Positions 47,826 through 56,760 of a stretch of DNA of 64,000 nucleotides are shown piece by piece; position 1 is the stretch's first letter; each line of letters starts with the position of its first letter. The DNA lies in the NCBI RefSeq assembly GCF_900110655.1, contig NZ_FOEQ01000008.1:171902-235901 (forward strand), given 5' to 3'. Below the pieces are notes generated by a model, which did not search any database, had not been told where the DNA came from, and saw nothing but the letters and a program-made list of their open reading frames with translations. The stretch comes from Pseudomonas soli (GTDB lineage Bacteria; Pseudomonadota; Gammaproteobacteria; Pseudomonadales; Pseudomonadaceae). A program made the position numbers and the translations under genes.

Positions 47826-49151
47826 ATGCGAAATATCTGGAAGCCGTTTCAGTCGCTTTACTTCGCTGCCTTGATGATGCTGATCGGCTCGGGCCTGCTG
47901 AGTACCTACCTGGCCTTGCGCCTGGCCGCCGATCATGTCGATAGCCTGTGGATCGGTGCGCTGATGGCGGCCAACTACTTCGGCCTGGCGGTGGGGGGCA
48001 AGGTAGGGCACCGATTGATCGGCCGGGTCGGGCATATTCGTGCCTATGCCACTTGTGCCGGCATCGTCGGCGCCGCGGTGCTCGGGCATGGGCTGACCAA
48101 CTGGCTGCCGGCCTGGGTCGGACTGCGCATGATCGTCGGCCTGGGGATGATGTGCCAGTACATGGTCATCGAGAGCTGGCTCAATGAACAGGCCGACGCC
48201 AAGCACCGCGGCGCGGTGTTCAGCGGCTACATGATCGCCTCTTACCTGGGGCTGGTACTCGGCCAGCTGATCCTCGTAGTGCACCCGCAACTGGGGCCGG
48301 AGCTGCTGATGCTGGTGGCGATGTGCTTTGCCTTGTGCCTGGTGCCGGTGGCCATGACCCGGCGCATTCACCCCGCACCGTTGCGCCCGGCGCCGATGGA
48401 GCCGAAGTTCTTCATCAAGCGCGTGCCGCAATCGCTGTCCACGGTACTCGGTTCGGGCCTGATCGTCGGCTCTTTCTATGGCCTGGCGCCGCTGTATGCG
48501 TCCAGCCAGGGGCTGAGCACCGAGCAGATCGGCCTGTTCATGGGCTGCTGCATCTTTGCCGGGCTGCTGGTGCAGTGGCCTCTGGGCTGGCTTTCCGACC
48601 GCTATGACCGCGCCGTGCTGATCCGCAGCGTGGCCATCGGCCTGGCACTGGCCGCCGCGCCGCTGGCGATCCTGCCGGGTGTTCCGCTCGAGCTGCTGTT
48701 CGCCATGGGCTTTGTCATATCGCTGTTGCAGTTCTGCCTGTACCCCTTGGCGGTGGCGTTCTCCAATGACCACGTGGAGAGCGAGCGGCGGGTCTCGCTG
48801 ACTGCCATGCTGCTGGTCACCTATGGTGTGGGCGCCTGTATCGGGCCGTTGGCGGCCGGGGTGCTGATGAAGCTGCTGGGCGCGCAGATGCTCTACGCCT
48901 TTTTCGTGTTTTTCTCGTTGGTGCTGGTGTGGCGCATCCGGCCCAAGGCCGTTACCGGGCTGCATCAGGTTCAGGATGCGCCACTGGGGCACGTGGCTAT
49001 GCCGGCGGCGGGCTCGCCCTTGTCGGCGGCACTCGACCCACGGGTGGATGAACAGACGGTGCAGGATGTGATGCAGGCGCCGGTGGCGGCGGAAGATACC
49101 GAAGAGGATGAGAAGGGCACGGTGGCGCCTAAGGTCGAAGGGACTGTGTAG
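47826..49151 (+). CDS. MFS transporter (YcaD-like)
   Basis: 441 residues with 12 hydrophobic segments (about 10-395), starting MRNIWKPFQSLYFAALMMLI. The inter-domain and loop motifs GWLSDRYDRAVLIRS near 255 and NEQADAKHRGAVFSGYM near 125 are typical of the YcaD subfamily. The last 45 residues form a polar acidic cytoplasmic tail. Substrate unknown. The start has GACGGAACGT upstream, a modest ribosome binding site. Followed by a REP pair. Confidence 0.85.
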   Translation: MRNIWKPFQSLYFAALMMLIGSGLLSTYLALRLAADHVDSLWIGALMAANYFGLAVGGKVGHRLIGRVGHIRAYATCAGIVGAAVLGHGLTNWLPAWVGLRMIVGLGMMCQYMVIESWLNEQADAKHRGAVFSGYMIASYLGLVLGQLILVVHPQLGPELLMLVAMCFALCLVPVAMTRRIHPAPLRPAPMEPKFFIKRVPQSLSTVLGSGLIVGSFYGLAPLYASSQGLSTEQIGLFMGCCIFAGLLVQWPLGWLSDRYDRAVLIRSVAIGLALAAAPLAILPGVPLELLFAMGFVISLLQFCLYPLAVAFSNDHVESERRVSLTAMLLVTYGVGACIGPLAAGVLMKLLGAQMLYAFFVFFSLVLVWRIRPKAVTGLHQVQDAPLGHVAMPAAGSPLSAALDPRVDEQTVQDVMQAPVAAEDTEEDEKGTVAPKVEGTV

Positions 49152-49230
49152 GAGCGGCTTCAGCCGCGATCACCCGCGAAGCGGGTGTCGGCACCGGGTT
49201 GGCTGTATCGCGGCTAAAGCCGCTTCTACA
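49147..49230. repeat. REP pair with internal hairpin
   Basis: Arms 49147-49170 and 49207-49230 (TGTAGGAGCGGCTTCAGCCG type) are inverted copies; between them is CACCCGC-GAA-GCGGGTG (49171-49187). It immediately overlaps the MFS stop codon. Confidence 0.85.
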
Positions 49231-49258
49231 GAGGCTTGGGTTATCTTCCGCACGAATG

Positions 49259-49286
49259 AAAACGCCACCCGAGGGGTGGCGTTTTT
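49259..49286. terminator. Bidirectional terminator MFS / ycgR
   Basis: AAACGCCACCC-GAG-GGGTGGCGTTTTT, perfect 10-bp stem flanked by A and T runs, between convergent genes. Confidence 0.9.
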
Positions 49287-49302
49287 CATGGGCTGGCGAC
49301 GA

Positions 49303-50046
49303 TCAATAGTCGTCCTTGTCGAACCGCCGCGCTTCACGCTGCAGCTGGTAGACGAAGCTCTCGATCTTGCGCTGGGCCTGACCGTTGAGGTTGTGGAAGC
49401 GTACCCCGGCGAAGGTGGTGTTGATGCGCTCTTCGAAGTGCAGGTGGCGCAGTTCGACCAGCGTGTCGGTCAACCCTAGTGGGTTGCCGGCCTTGAAGCG
49501 CTCGTAGACCTGGCCCAGTTGCAGGCGATCCTCGACGTTGCCGTCGAAGCGCAGTTTGCAGCCGGTGGCCGAGATATCCAGCAGTTTGCCGCGCAGCGCG
49601 CCATTGCCCTTGAGGTGGGTGCCATCGAGGGTCACGTCGACCAGTTGCGACAGCTTCAGCGCGGCGCGGAAGGCATTGCGGCGCTGGTGATAGGTCACTT
49701 CATCGGGCAGAGGGCCACGGTAGCAGCGGTGGCCGTCGATCTCGGTGATGGTCAGCGGTACGCTGCTTTCCCAGGCGATGCGCACGCCGTCGTGGAAGCC
49801 TTCGATGCGGAAGGGTTCGCCGCTCTCGATGTACTTCTCGCCGTCGCGAGGGATCATTTCATCCAGTGCCAGGACACCGCTTTCCCGGTCGACATGCACT
49901 ACATAGCTCTGGAACCGCTGGCTGCGCTCATGGAAGCTGATGATCAGCGGGTCGTGGCTATCCAGCAGCTGGCGCAAGTTGGCCGCGATCTCCAAAGGGG
50001 TGGTCAGCACCTTTGGGGGCTGGGGAGCATCGGATTCATTGAACAC
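49303..50046 (-). CDS. ycgR: Flagellar brake protein YcgR (PilZ domain, c-di-GMP-binding)
   Basis: 247 residues. N-terminal YcgR domain (about 10-115) and a C-terminal PilZ domain with the c-di-GMP motif QRRNAFRAAL near 125 (RxxxR) and DISATGCKLRF near 160 (DxSxxG). When loaded with c-di-GMP it slows flagellar rotation. It lies after flgN on the same strand (79 bp). Confidence 0.93.
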   Translation of the reverse strand: MFNESDAPQPPKVLTTPLEIAANLRQLLDSHDPLIISFHERSQRFQSYVVHVDRESGVLALDEMIPRDGEKYIESGEPFRIEGFHDGVRIAWESSVPLTITEIDGHRCYRGPLPDEVTYHQRRNAFRAALKLSQLVDVTLDGTHLKGNGALRGKLLDISATGCKLRFDGNVEDRLQLGQVYERFKAGNPLGLTDTLVELRHLHFEERINTTFAGVRFHNLNGQAQRKIESFVYQLQREARRFDKDDY

Positions 50047-50125
50047 GGGTTATCAATCTCCAGGCAAAACGGCACACGCAAGTTACGGCATTTTGCCAGT
50101 ATGTTCCGTGCCTTGAAACAAATAA

Positions 50126-50593
50126 TCAAACCTGGCTGATTGCCCGGGGCTTGTCCATGGGCGACGTGGCGCCACGGCTGTCATAGAGCGACGGGGAGTC
50201 GCCGCCCATGAGGATTCTGATCTGATTGGTCGTGGCGTGTTGCTGCGCCTGGATGATCCGCCCGTTGGTCTCGTTGACCTGCTGGCAGTTGTCCATCAGT
50301 TGGGTCAGCACATCGAGCTGCTGCATGATGATCTCGCCGTTGGGCGACAGCTCGGCGACGGCTTTCACGCCGGCACGGTCGGCGCTGAGGCCGAGCCCAA
50401 CAAGCAGGTTGTTGCGCCGCAGCCCCTGCTGCTCAAGCAGGACGATCAGGGATTGCTTGCGGGCAAGGATCTGCTCCAGCTTGGCCATATCCCGACCGTG
50501 CAGGGCAACTGCCTCCTTTTGCAGAAGGTCGAGCAGTTCCTGCGTCGGTGCTAAGTCGTCTTCGATCAGTTGCAGCAGAGTGATGTCGTGCAT
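50126..50593 (-). CDS. flgN: Flagellar export chaperone FlgN
   Basis: 155 residues, helical FlgN fold: TLLQLIEDDLAPTQELLDLL at the N-terminus and a long helical pair to about 140, then NQIRILMGGDSPSLYDSRG. Escorts hook-junction proteins FlgK and FlgL. Lies 47 bp after flgM in the same operon. Confidence 0.92.
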   Translation of the reverse strand: MHDITLLQLIEDDLAPTQELLDLLQKEAVALHGRDMAKLEQILARKQSLIVLLEQQGLRRNNLLVGLGLSADRAGVKAVAELSPNGEIIMQQLDVLTQLMDNCQQVNETNGRIIQAQQHATTNQIRILMGGDSPSLYDSRGATSPMDKPRAISQV

Positions 50594-50640
50594 GGCTAAC
50601 TCTTGGCGTGTTGCGTCCTTGAAGTCAGCGCGCCTGGTGG

Positions 50641-50955
50641 TTAGCGCTGAGCTTCGAAATCAAGCAGTTTGCTAGCGACCCGGTCGGCGTCGACCTTGTA
50701 GCTGCCGTCTGCGATGGCCTGTTTCAACTCGGCCACGCGGGCACTGTTGACGGTGGGCTGATCGCGCAGCTTGTCGCTGATCTTCTGCAATTGCTGGGCC
50801 TCTGGGCTCAGATGTACTGTTTCTCCGCTGGCACCGGTGTGCTTGGGCGCTTCGTTGGCCTCGCCGGCTTTGGCGGCGTTGCCGGACGCGGTGTTGCCGC
50901 GAACGCCGCCCGTGACGGACGGAGAGTTATTCAAACGACTGAAGTCGATGACCAT
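50641..50955 (-). CDS. flgM: Anti-sigma-28 factor FlgM
   Basis: 104 residues. Starts MVIDFSRLNNSPSVTGGVRG; the C-terminal FliA-binding half (about 45-104) has VHLSPEAQQLQKISDKL and SARVAELKQAIADGSYKVDA. Secreted through the completed hook to free FliA. ATG 50955 preferred over a TTG two codons upstream. A FliA-type promoter lies 36 bp upstream. Confidence 0.94.
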   Translation of the reverse strand: MVIDFSRLNNSPSVTGGVRGNTASGNAAKAGEANEAPKHTGASGETVHLSPEAQQLQKISDKLRDQPTVNSARVAELKQAIADGSYKVDADRVASKLLDFEAQR

Positions 50956-50990
50956 GATCAAAACCCCTGGGAATTAGGACGCATGCCTTG

Positions 50991-51017
50991 TTTTCGACCA
51001 ATCCGAAAAAAACTTTA
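50991..51017 (-). promoter_or_regulatory. FliA (sigma-28) promoter of flgM
   Basis: On the minus strand TAAAGTTT (51017-51010), 11-bp spacer, GTCGAAAA (50998-50991); consensus TAAAGTTT-N11-GCCGATAA. Perfect -35, 6/8 at -10, correct spacing. Confidence 0.75.
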
Positions 51018-51130
51018 GGCACGAATGCAATACGGCCTGAAGCGGGCTTGCGTATCCCGATATCTGACAGAGTTTAGGGGCCGAGGTTGCACACCGCCAC
51101 CCTTCTGTCGAAATCCTGACGCAGGGCAGG

Positions 51131-51880
51131 TTACATGGCGACCTCGACTTGCCCGGCACCGGTTACCCGTGCCTTGATCACCCGCTTGGAATTGAGGTTG
51201 CGCACGCGGATCTGCGATTGCATCCCACCCTTGTCGAGGGCTTCGCCCGGCATGCGCACACTCAGGTTGCCACTGCGGGCGATGATCACTACGTGGTCGC
51301 CTTTGCGCACCACTTCGGCCTGTTCCAGGTGCTGTTGGGTCAAAACCTGGTCAAGTACCGTGGGACGCAGCAGTTTCATGCCCACGGCCTGCTCCAGCAG
51401 GGTCAGGTAGCCGGGGCCCAGTGTGCCTACATCGCGCTCGCGCAGGGCCACATCGCTTTCATCGATGACGCTTTCGCGCTTCAGGGGCCGGGTCATCACC
51501 ACGACATCGCGCAGCAGGCGCACCTGGGCGGGCACGAATACGGTCCAGGGAGCGGCACCGTCGCAACGCACCTTCACTGTTACCCGGCCCAGCGGGGTCG
51601 AGCCTTCCAGCGAGGCGTCCAACTGTTGGCTGCACAGCGGCATGCGCAGGCGTGGGTCTAGTTTGTTGACTTCGATCTCGTAGCGGCCCTGAGTCTGGGT
51701 GGTGGCCAGATAATCTTCGACGGTGAATTCAAGAAAGCCTTGAGTGACACCGATAAGCTGTTCAGGCAAGGTAAAAGAGTCCGCCAGCGTACGCGCGCCG
51801 GGTGCTACCAGGCACAGCACAGCCAGGGGGCCGGTCAGCAGGCGCGTCAGTCGTCGGAAAAATGTCGTTTTCGTATGCAT
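51131..51880 (-). CDS. flgA: Flagellar P-ring assembly chaperone FlgA
   Basis: 249 residues. N-terminal signal segment (LLTGPLAVLCLVAPGARTLA), then a SAF domain (about 125-185; PLKRESVIDESDVALRERDV) and C-terminal KGDHVVIIARSGNLSVRMPG and GQVEVAM. Periplasmic chaperone for FlgI. ATG 51880 fits the signal peptide; upstream frame is not FlgA. Divergent from cheV by 64 bp. Confidence 0.93.
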   Translation of the reverse strand: MHTKTTFFRRLTRLLTGPLAVLCLVAPGARTLADSFTLPEQLIGVTQGFLEFTVEDYLATTQTQGRYEIEVNKLDPRLRMPLCSQQLDASLEGSTPLGRVTVKVRCDGAAPWTVFVPAQVRLLRDVVVMTRPLKRESVIDESDVALRERDVGTLGPGYLTLLEQAVGMKLLRPTVLDQVLTQQHLEQAEVVRKGDHVVIIARSGNLSVRMPGEALDKGGMQSQIRVRNLNSKRVIKARVTGAGQVEVAM

Positions 51881-51944
51881 GACGCTCAAAAAAGCAAAGC
51901 CCGTGCCGACTTGCTGCACAGGGTAATCGTTGAAGGAGTCCGGC

Positions 51945-52874
51945 ATGGCTGGAGTGATGGATTCGGTCAATCAGCGTACACAGCTGGTGGGGCAGAATCG
52001 CCTGGAGCTGCTGTTGTTTCGCCTCAATGGCGACCAGCTCTACGGCATCAATGTTTTCAAGGTCCGGGAAGTGCTGCAGTGCCCCGACCTGACGCTGCTG
52101 CCCAAATCCCATCCGGTGGTGCGCGGCGTGGCCAACATACGCGGGGCGACGATCCCGATCCTCGACCTGTCGATGGCGACCGGTCTGCCAGGGCTGAAGG
52201 AAGAAACACGCAAGAGTTTCGTCATCATCACCGAGTACAACACCAAGACCCAGGGCTTCCTGGTGCACTCGGTCGAGCGCATCGTCAACATGAACTGGGA
52301 AGAGATCCATCCGCCACCCAAGGGTACCGGGCGCGATCACTACCTGACTGCCGTGACGCGCGTCGACAACCGCATGGTCGAGATCATCGATGTGGAGAAG
52401 GTGCTGGCCGAGGTGGCGCCATCTTCCGAGTCGGTGTCGGAAGGTGTGATCGATGCCGAGGTACAGGACAAGGCGGTGATGTTGCGGGTATTGACCGTCG
52501 ATGATTCGTCGGTGGCGCGCAAGCAGGTGAGTCGATGCCTGCAGACCGTGGGGGTCGAGGTGGTGGCGCTCAACGATGGTCGCCAGGCCCTGGATTACCT
52601 GCGCAAGCTGGTGGATGAGGGCAAGCGTCCGGAGGAGGAGTTCCTCATGATGATCTCGGATATTGAAATGCCGGAAATGGACGGCTATACCCTCACGGCG
52701 GAGATCCGCAGCGATCCGCGCATGCAAAAACTGCACATCTGCCTGCATACTTCGTTGTCCGGGGTATTCAACCAGGCGATGGTCAAGAAGGTCGGTGCCG
52801 ATGACTTCCTGGCCAAGTTCAGGCCGGATGACCTCGCCCAGCGCGTGGTCGATCGGATCAAGGCGAGTCATTGA
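51945..52874 (+). CDS. cheV: Chemotaxis coupling protein CheV (CheW-receiver fusion)
   Basis: 309 residues. CheW-like domain (about 15-160; LFRLNGDQLYGINVFKVREV, RGVANIRGATIPILDL) and a receiver domain (about 175-305) with acidic VDDSSVARK and phospho-acceptor D239 in MMISDIEMPEMDG. Couples receptors to CheA with phosphorylation-dependent adaptation. GGAG 8 nt upstream of ATG 51945. Followed by cheR. Confidence 0.95.
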   Translation: MAGVMDSVNQRTQLVGQNRLELLLFRLNGDQLYGINVFKVREVLQCPDLTLLPKSHPVVRGVANIRGATIPILDLSMATGLPGLKEETRKSFVIITEYNTKTQGFLVHSVERIVNMNWEEIHPPPKGTGRDHYLTAVTRVDNRMVEIIDVEKVLAEVAPSSESVSEGVIDAEVQDKAVMLRVLTVDDSSVARKQVSRCLQTVGVEVVALNDGRQALDYLRKLVDEGKRPEEEFLMMISDIEMPEMDGYTLTAEIRSDPRMQKLHICLHTSLSGVFNQAMVKKVGADDFLAKFRPDDLAQRVVDRIKASH

Positions 52875-52925
52875 AACGGCCGGGGTTCGCCCCCGGCGCT
52901 AGCGATTTAAGAAGAGGCGGCAGCA

Positions 52926-53753
52926 TTGTCTACGGGTAATTTGGATTTCGAACAGTTCCGGGTATTCCTGGAGAAAGCCTGTGGCATCCTGCTGGGCGAG
53001 AATAAGCAATACCTGGTCTCCAGCCGTCTCAACAAGCTGATGGAGCAACAGGGCATCAAGTCGCTGGGCGAGCTGGTGCAGCGCATCCAGACCCAGCCAC
53101 GCGGTGGCTTGCGCGAGCAGGTGGTCGATGCCATGACCACCAACGAGACGCTGTGGTTTCGCGATACCTACCCGTTCGAGGTGCTCAAGAACAAGGTGAT
53201 TCCGGAGTTCATCAAGAACAACCCGGGCCAGCGCCTGCGCATCTGGTCGGCGGCCTGTTCATCGGGGCAGGAGCCGTACTCGCTGTCGATGGCGATCGAC
53301 GAGTTCGAGCGGACCAACCTGGGTCAGTTGAAAATGGGCGCGCAGATCGTCGCCACCGACCTGTCCGGTGCCATGCTCAACAACTGCAAGACCGGTGAGT
53401 ACGACAGCCTGGCCATTGCCCGTGGCCTGTCGCAGGAGCGCCTGCAGCGCTATTTCGACACCAAGGGGCCGGGGCGCTGGGCGATCAAGCCGCCGATCCG
53501 CAGTCGCGTCGAGTTCCGTTCCTACAACCTGCTCGACAGCTATGCGCCGCTGGGCAAGTTCGACATCGTGTTCTGCCGCAACGTGTTGATCTACTTCTCG
53601 GCCCAGGTCAAGAAGGACATCCTCATGCGTATTCACGCCACGCTCAAGCCCGGGGGGTATCTGTTCCTCGGGGCGTCCGAGGCGCTCAACGGGCTGCCGG
53701 ACCACTACCAGATGGTCCAGTGCAGCCCGGGGATCATCTACCAGGCCAAATGA
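52926..53753 (+). CDS. cheR: Chemotaxis protein methyltransferase CheR
   Basis: 275 residues from a TTG start (52926), matching the family N-terminus MSTGNLDFEQFRVFLEKACG; the only nearby ribosome binding site (AGAGG) fits this TTG. Helical N-domain (about 1-75), then SAM-binding RIWSAACSSGQEPYSLSM near 100 and FDIVFCRNVLIYFS near 220. Methylates receptor glutamates. Ends at a strong terminator. Confidence 0.94.
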   Translation: MSTGNLDFEQFRVFLEKACGILLGENKQYLVSSRLNKLMEQQGIKSLGELVQRIQTQPRGGLREQVVDAMTTNETLWFRDTYPFEVLKNKVIPEFIKNNPGQRLRIWSAACSSGQEPYSLSMAIDEFERTNLGQLKMGAQIVATDLSGAMLNNCKTGEYDSLAIARGLSQERLQRYFDTKGPGRWAIKPPIRSRVEFRSYNLLDSYAPLGKFDIVFCRNVLIYFSAQVKKDILMRIHATLKPGGYLFLGASEALNGLPDHYQMVQCSPGIIYQAK

Positions 53754-53761
53754 GGCCCGAC

Positions 53762-53795
53762 AAAAAGGCCGGTATCGCGAGATACCGGCCTTTTT
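53762..53795. terminator. Bidirectional terminator cheR / autotransporter
   Basis: A5-GGCCGGTATC-GCGA-GATACCGGCC-T5: perfect 15-bp stem, between convergent genes. Confidence 0.95.
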
Positions 53796-53824
53796 GTTGG
53801 TGGTGTGAAAAGCGTTGCCTGCGA

Positions 53825-56431
53825 TCAGAACGCGTAGCGCACCTGCGCCGAAAACACATCGGCATCGAAGCCCGACTTGGTCACGTAGTCGTAGCTCACG
53901 CCGACGCTCACGGCGCCCAGCTTGTAGTCGGCACCCACGCCGGCCTCATAGCTGTTGCGCGACACGCTGGCGCCACGGGTGACGAACGGTGTGCTGCCGA
54001 GTACGAAAGATGAGGAGTTCTGCACCGGGTCGGCGGCAAAGTCGTGGTAGGCCATCAGCTTCAACTGCGGCTCCAGACTGCCGGCGCCCAGCGGCAGGTT
54101 GCCAGCCAGGCGAATACCCGCGCCCAGCTCGATGGCTTCGTAGCGCTGGTCCTTGACCTTGAGCGCTGCGGACGAGCCTTTCTCGCGGTAGCTGTCGATA
54201 TCGACGCGGCTGTAGCGCGCGGCGAGACGGGGTTCGACCAGCAGGCGCGGGTTGACCTGCCAGCCGTAGCCGCCGATCAGGTTCAGCCCCAGCAGGTTGC
54301 TGTCGTAGTCCGACTTGGCGCGGCTGCCGGCGATCTCGCGCTTGCCTTCGTTGTCGTTGACGCCATAGGTGAGGCTGGCATCGACGAAGTAGTTGTCCAG
54401 GGCGTAGCTGCCATACAGCGAAAACGCATGGCTTTGCACCTGGGTCTTGTTGCCGCGCCTGCCGTTGACGTCGGTATCGATGAAGCTGTAGGCCGCGCCG
54501 AGTGTGAGCTGGTCGTTCACCTGTCCATCGGCACCGACCGCCACGCCACGGCTGTAGGCGTTATAGCCGGCAATGCCGTCGCGTTGTTGCTGGCTGGCGT
54601 CGCTGTACAGCGACTGCATCCATACCCCGGACGTGCGGGGTGATGCGTTGGCGGTGTGGGCGCGCAAGCTGTGGGTGCGGCCGTCAATGGCGTTGCCGAT
54701 CAGGCGTTGGCTGGTGATGGCGGCCTGTCGGGCGCCATCGCTGACCTCGGGTGCCAGCTGTTCGGCGAGCCTGGCCAGTTGCGCCTCGTCGGCGCCGGCG
54801 GCGGCGAGGAACAACGGGTCCTGATTGCCCAGGCGTGCCAGCAGGCCTGCCTGGGAGAGGCTGCCCAATGCCTGTTGTGCGTTGCCGTTACCGCCCTGGG
54901 CGGCGACGATCTGGTCGAGTGCCTCGGTGGGCTTGGTGCTGACGACGGCGTAGACCTTGTTGTCGTCGAGGGTGCTGGTCAGTACGTCGAGCATGGCCGA
55001 GGTGCTGGCCACCTTGGGCTTGCCGTCCGGGTCGACCTGAAGGCCGCCGGCATCGAGTACCTGCACCTGGCCGGCCTCGAGCAACAGGTAGCGGCTGCCG
55101 CCGGCCTGGAAGTCGGTGTCCTCGGGTTCCAGCAGGATTCGTGCGTTCTGGCCGAATTCGGCGATACCGCTGACCTTGAGCACAGCGGTGGATGGGTCGG
55201 TGCTGGCTGCCAGCCACATGCCCAGCGCCGAGTTGTCGGCTACCCGCAGGTTGCCATCGAGGGTGGCGTGGAGGCTCTGCAGGCTGAACGTGGTCGGCGG
55301 CTCGCTGCTGTCGCCGACGTCGAGCCAGCCGTTGTTCGCCAGGCGGATGCTGTTGCTGCCGCGCCCGCCATAGGCAACCCCGTAGGTGCTGTCACCTTCG
55401 ACTTCGATGTTGGCCAGGCCAAGGAGGTCGCCTTGGATCATGCTGCCTTTGCGCATGATCAACTCGACAGGGCGATTGCTGCCGGAGGCGTCGATGGCGA
55501 CGTTGCCCCAGATCTCGCCGCTGTTGAAGATGTTCAGGTCGCCGTTGGCTTTCTGCCAGGGCGGCACGCCTGGGCCATCAAGGGTGGTGTTGCCAATGCG
55601 GATGGCGGTGTCGGCCGCTACGATCCTGCCACTGTTGTCGATGTGGCGCCCCAGGCTGTCGAAGAGGCTCGCGCCATCCAGCACGATGCCTTGCGCGCCT
55701 TGGTCGCCGGCGAAGATCTGCCCCTGGTTGTCGATGCCGGCCAGCACCGCCGGCCGGTTGCTGGCGTCCGTCGTGGCGTGGATGGCGATGGCGCCGGGGC
55801 CTGTCGCGCTGATCTCGCCACGGTTGACCACTCGCTCTTCCAGGTTCGCGCCGGCCAGGTTTATGGCGCGCGAGTTGCGGCCGATGGCGATGATGCGGGC
55901 GCCTGCGGCGTTGACCAGGTTGCCGTGGATGCGGCTGATAGAGCTGCCGGAACTGGACAGGTCGATGCCGTAGGTGGGGCCGCCATTGTTGTACGAGAAG
56001 CTGGTGCCGGCCTTGAGCAGGCCTTCGTTGGTGAGGTCGTCGTCGACGGTGCTGGCGCTCAGGCGCAAGGCGGCGCCGTCCAGGCTGGTGGTGATCACGT
56101 TGCCGCGGTTGGTCAGGAAGCCGCTGAGGTCGGTGTCGGTAATGCGAATGCCGTCGCTGCGATGGACCATGTCCACGGCAATCGTGGTGTTGTCGTTGAT
56201 GGCGCTGCCGAGGGTCAGGTTGCCCATTACCTGGCTGTTCGCCAGAACGATCGCATCCTGTCCCAGACCGGTGAAGCTTCCGCTGAACTCAAGGTCGTCG
56301 GCGTAGGATTGGTGATCGCCCTTGTAGCCGGCATCGGTGAGGGCGATGGTCTGGGGCAGGGCCATTGCGGGAGCAGGGCTGGCGCCGATCAGAAGGGCCA
56401 GGAGGGTCTTGCGTAGGTTCAGCGGTGGCAC
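53825..56431 (-). CDS. Autotransporter outer membrane protein (type Va)
   Basis: 868 residues from GTG 56431 (AAAGGA upstream), with signal peptide LRKTLLALLIGASPAPAMA. A passenger of about 560 residues is rich in short G/N/A/D beta repeats (VNRGEISATGPGAIAIHA, IDNSGRIVAADTAIRIG), predicted as a beta helix without a recognisable enzyme domain. The C-terminal about 265 residues form an autotransporter barrel (SGVWMQSLYSDASQQQRDGI onward) ending in the aromatic SAQVRYAF. Likely an adhesin or surface display protein. It separates cheR from flgB and is transcribed against them. Confidence 0.92.
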   Translation of the reverse strand: MPPLNLRKTLLALLIGASPAPAMALPQTIALTDAGYKGDHQSYADDLEFSGSFTGLGQDAIVLANSQVMGNLTLGSAINDNTTIAVDMVHRSDGIRITDTDLSGFLTNRGNVITTSLDGAALRLSASTVDDDLTNEGLLKAGTSFSYNNGGPTYGIDLSSSGSSISRIHGNLVNAAGARIIAIGRNSRAINLAGANLEERVVNRGEISATGPGAIAIHATTDASNRPAVLAGIDNQGQIFAGDQGAQGIVLDGASLFDSLGRHIDNSGRIVAADTAIRIGNTTLDGPGVPPWQKANGDLNIFNSGEIWGNVAIDASGSNRPVELIMRKGSMIQGDLLGLANIEVEGDSTYGVAYGGRGSNSIRLANNGWLDVGDSSEPPTTFSLQSLHATLDGNLRVADNSALGMWLAASTDPSTAVLKVSGIAEFGQNARILLEPEDTDFQAGGSRYLLLEAGQVQVLDAGGLQVDPDGKPKVASTSAMLDVLTSTLDDNKVYAVVSTKPTEALDQIVAAQGGNGNAQQALGSLSQAGLLARLGNQDPLFLAAAGADEAQLARLAEQLAPEVSDGARQAAITSQRLIGNAIDGRTHSLRAHTANASPRTSGVWMQSLYSDASQQQRDGIAGYNAYSRGVAVGADGQVNDQLTLGAAYSFIDTDVNGRRGNKTQVQSHAFSLYGSYALDNYFVDASLTYGVNDNEGKREIAGSRAKSDYDSNLLGLNLIGGYGWQVNPRLLVEPRLAARYSRVDIDSYREKGSSAALKVKDQRYEAIELGAGIRLAGNLPLGAGSLEPQLKLMAYHDFAADPVQNSSSFVLGSTPFVTRGASVSRNSYEAGVGADYKLGAVSVGVSYDYVTKSGFDADVFSAQVRYAF

Positions 56432-56698
56432 GGTTTCTTTCCTTTGAAATCGTAATGAAAGCAGCGCGCATCCATGCGGGCGAAAACCGTACGTGCGTGT
56501 GGTGATGCGCGGGACGCGGATGCTACCTGATTGGTGGCCAATTGACATGTTTGTTTGACGTCAATTTTTTGGTTTGCCGCTTTTGCCGCCTGCCGATTGC
56601 CGCCTGGGTAGCTCAAGGCGGAAGCACATTGCCGCTTTTCTGGCATAAGGTGCGGTATGAAACAGGCAAAACCCCCGTACTCATGGGGTTCAAGATGG
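56432..56698. other. Intergenic region autotransporter-flgB
   Basis: Contains the divergent upstream regions. Near 56571-56635 there are repeats of TTGCCGC/TGCCGCC, and a small hairpin ACCCC...GGGGT at 56671-56689. No supportable ORF; the flgB promoter follows. Confidence 0.5.
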
Positions 56699-56715
56699 TT
56701 GGCACAGGGCTTGCT
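56699..56715 (+). promoter_or_regulatory. Sigma-54 promoter of flgBCDE
   Basis: TTGGCAC-AGGGC-TTGCT: exact -24/-12 elements (GG at 56701-56702, GC at 56713-56714 region), 45 bp before the flgB start. RpoN/FleQ-type control of flgBCDE is established in pseudomonads. Confidence 0.88.
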
Positions 56716-56760
56716 AAAGCCATAGCAAACGAACTCTGGTCACCTTCAAAGGTCCCCGAC

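Noticed and set aside
54656..56416. 586-codon + strand frame inside the autotransporter
   Set aside because: The minus frame has a signal peptide, beta-repeat passenger and barrel ending in Phe; the + frame is a shadow.
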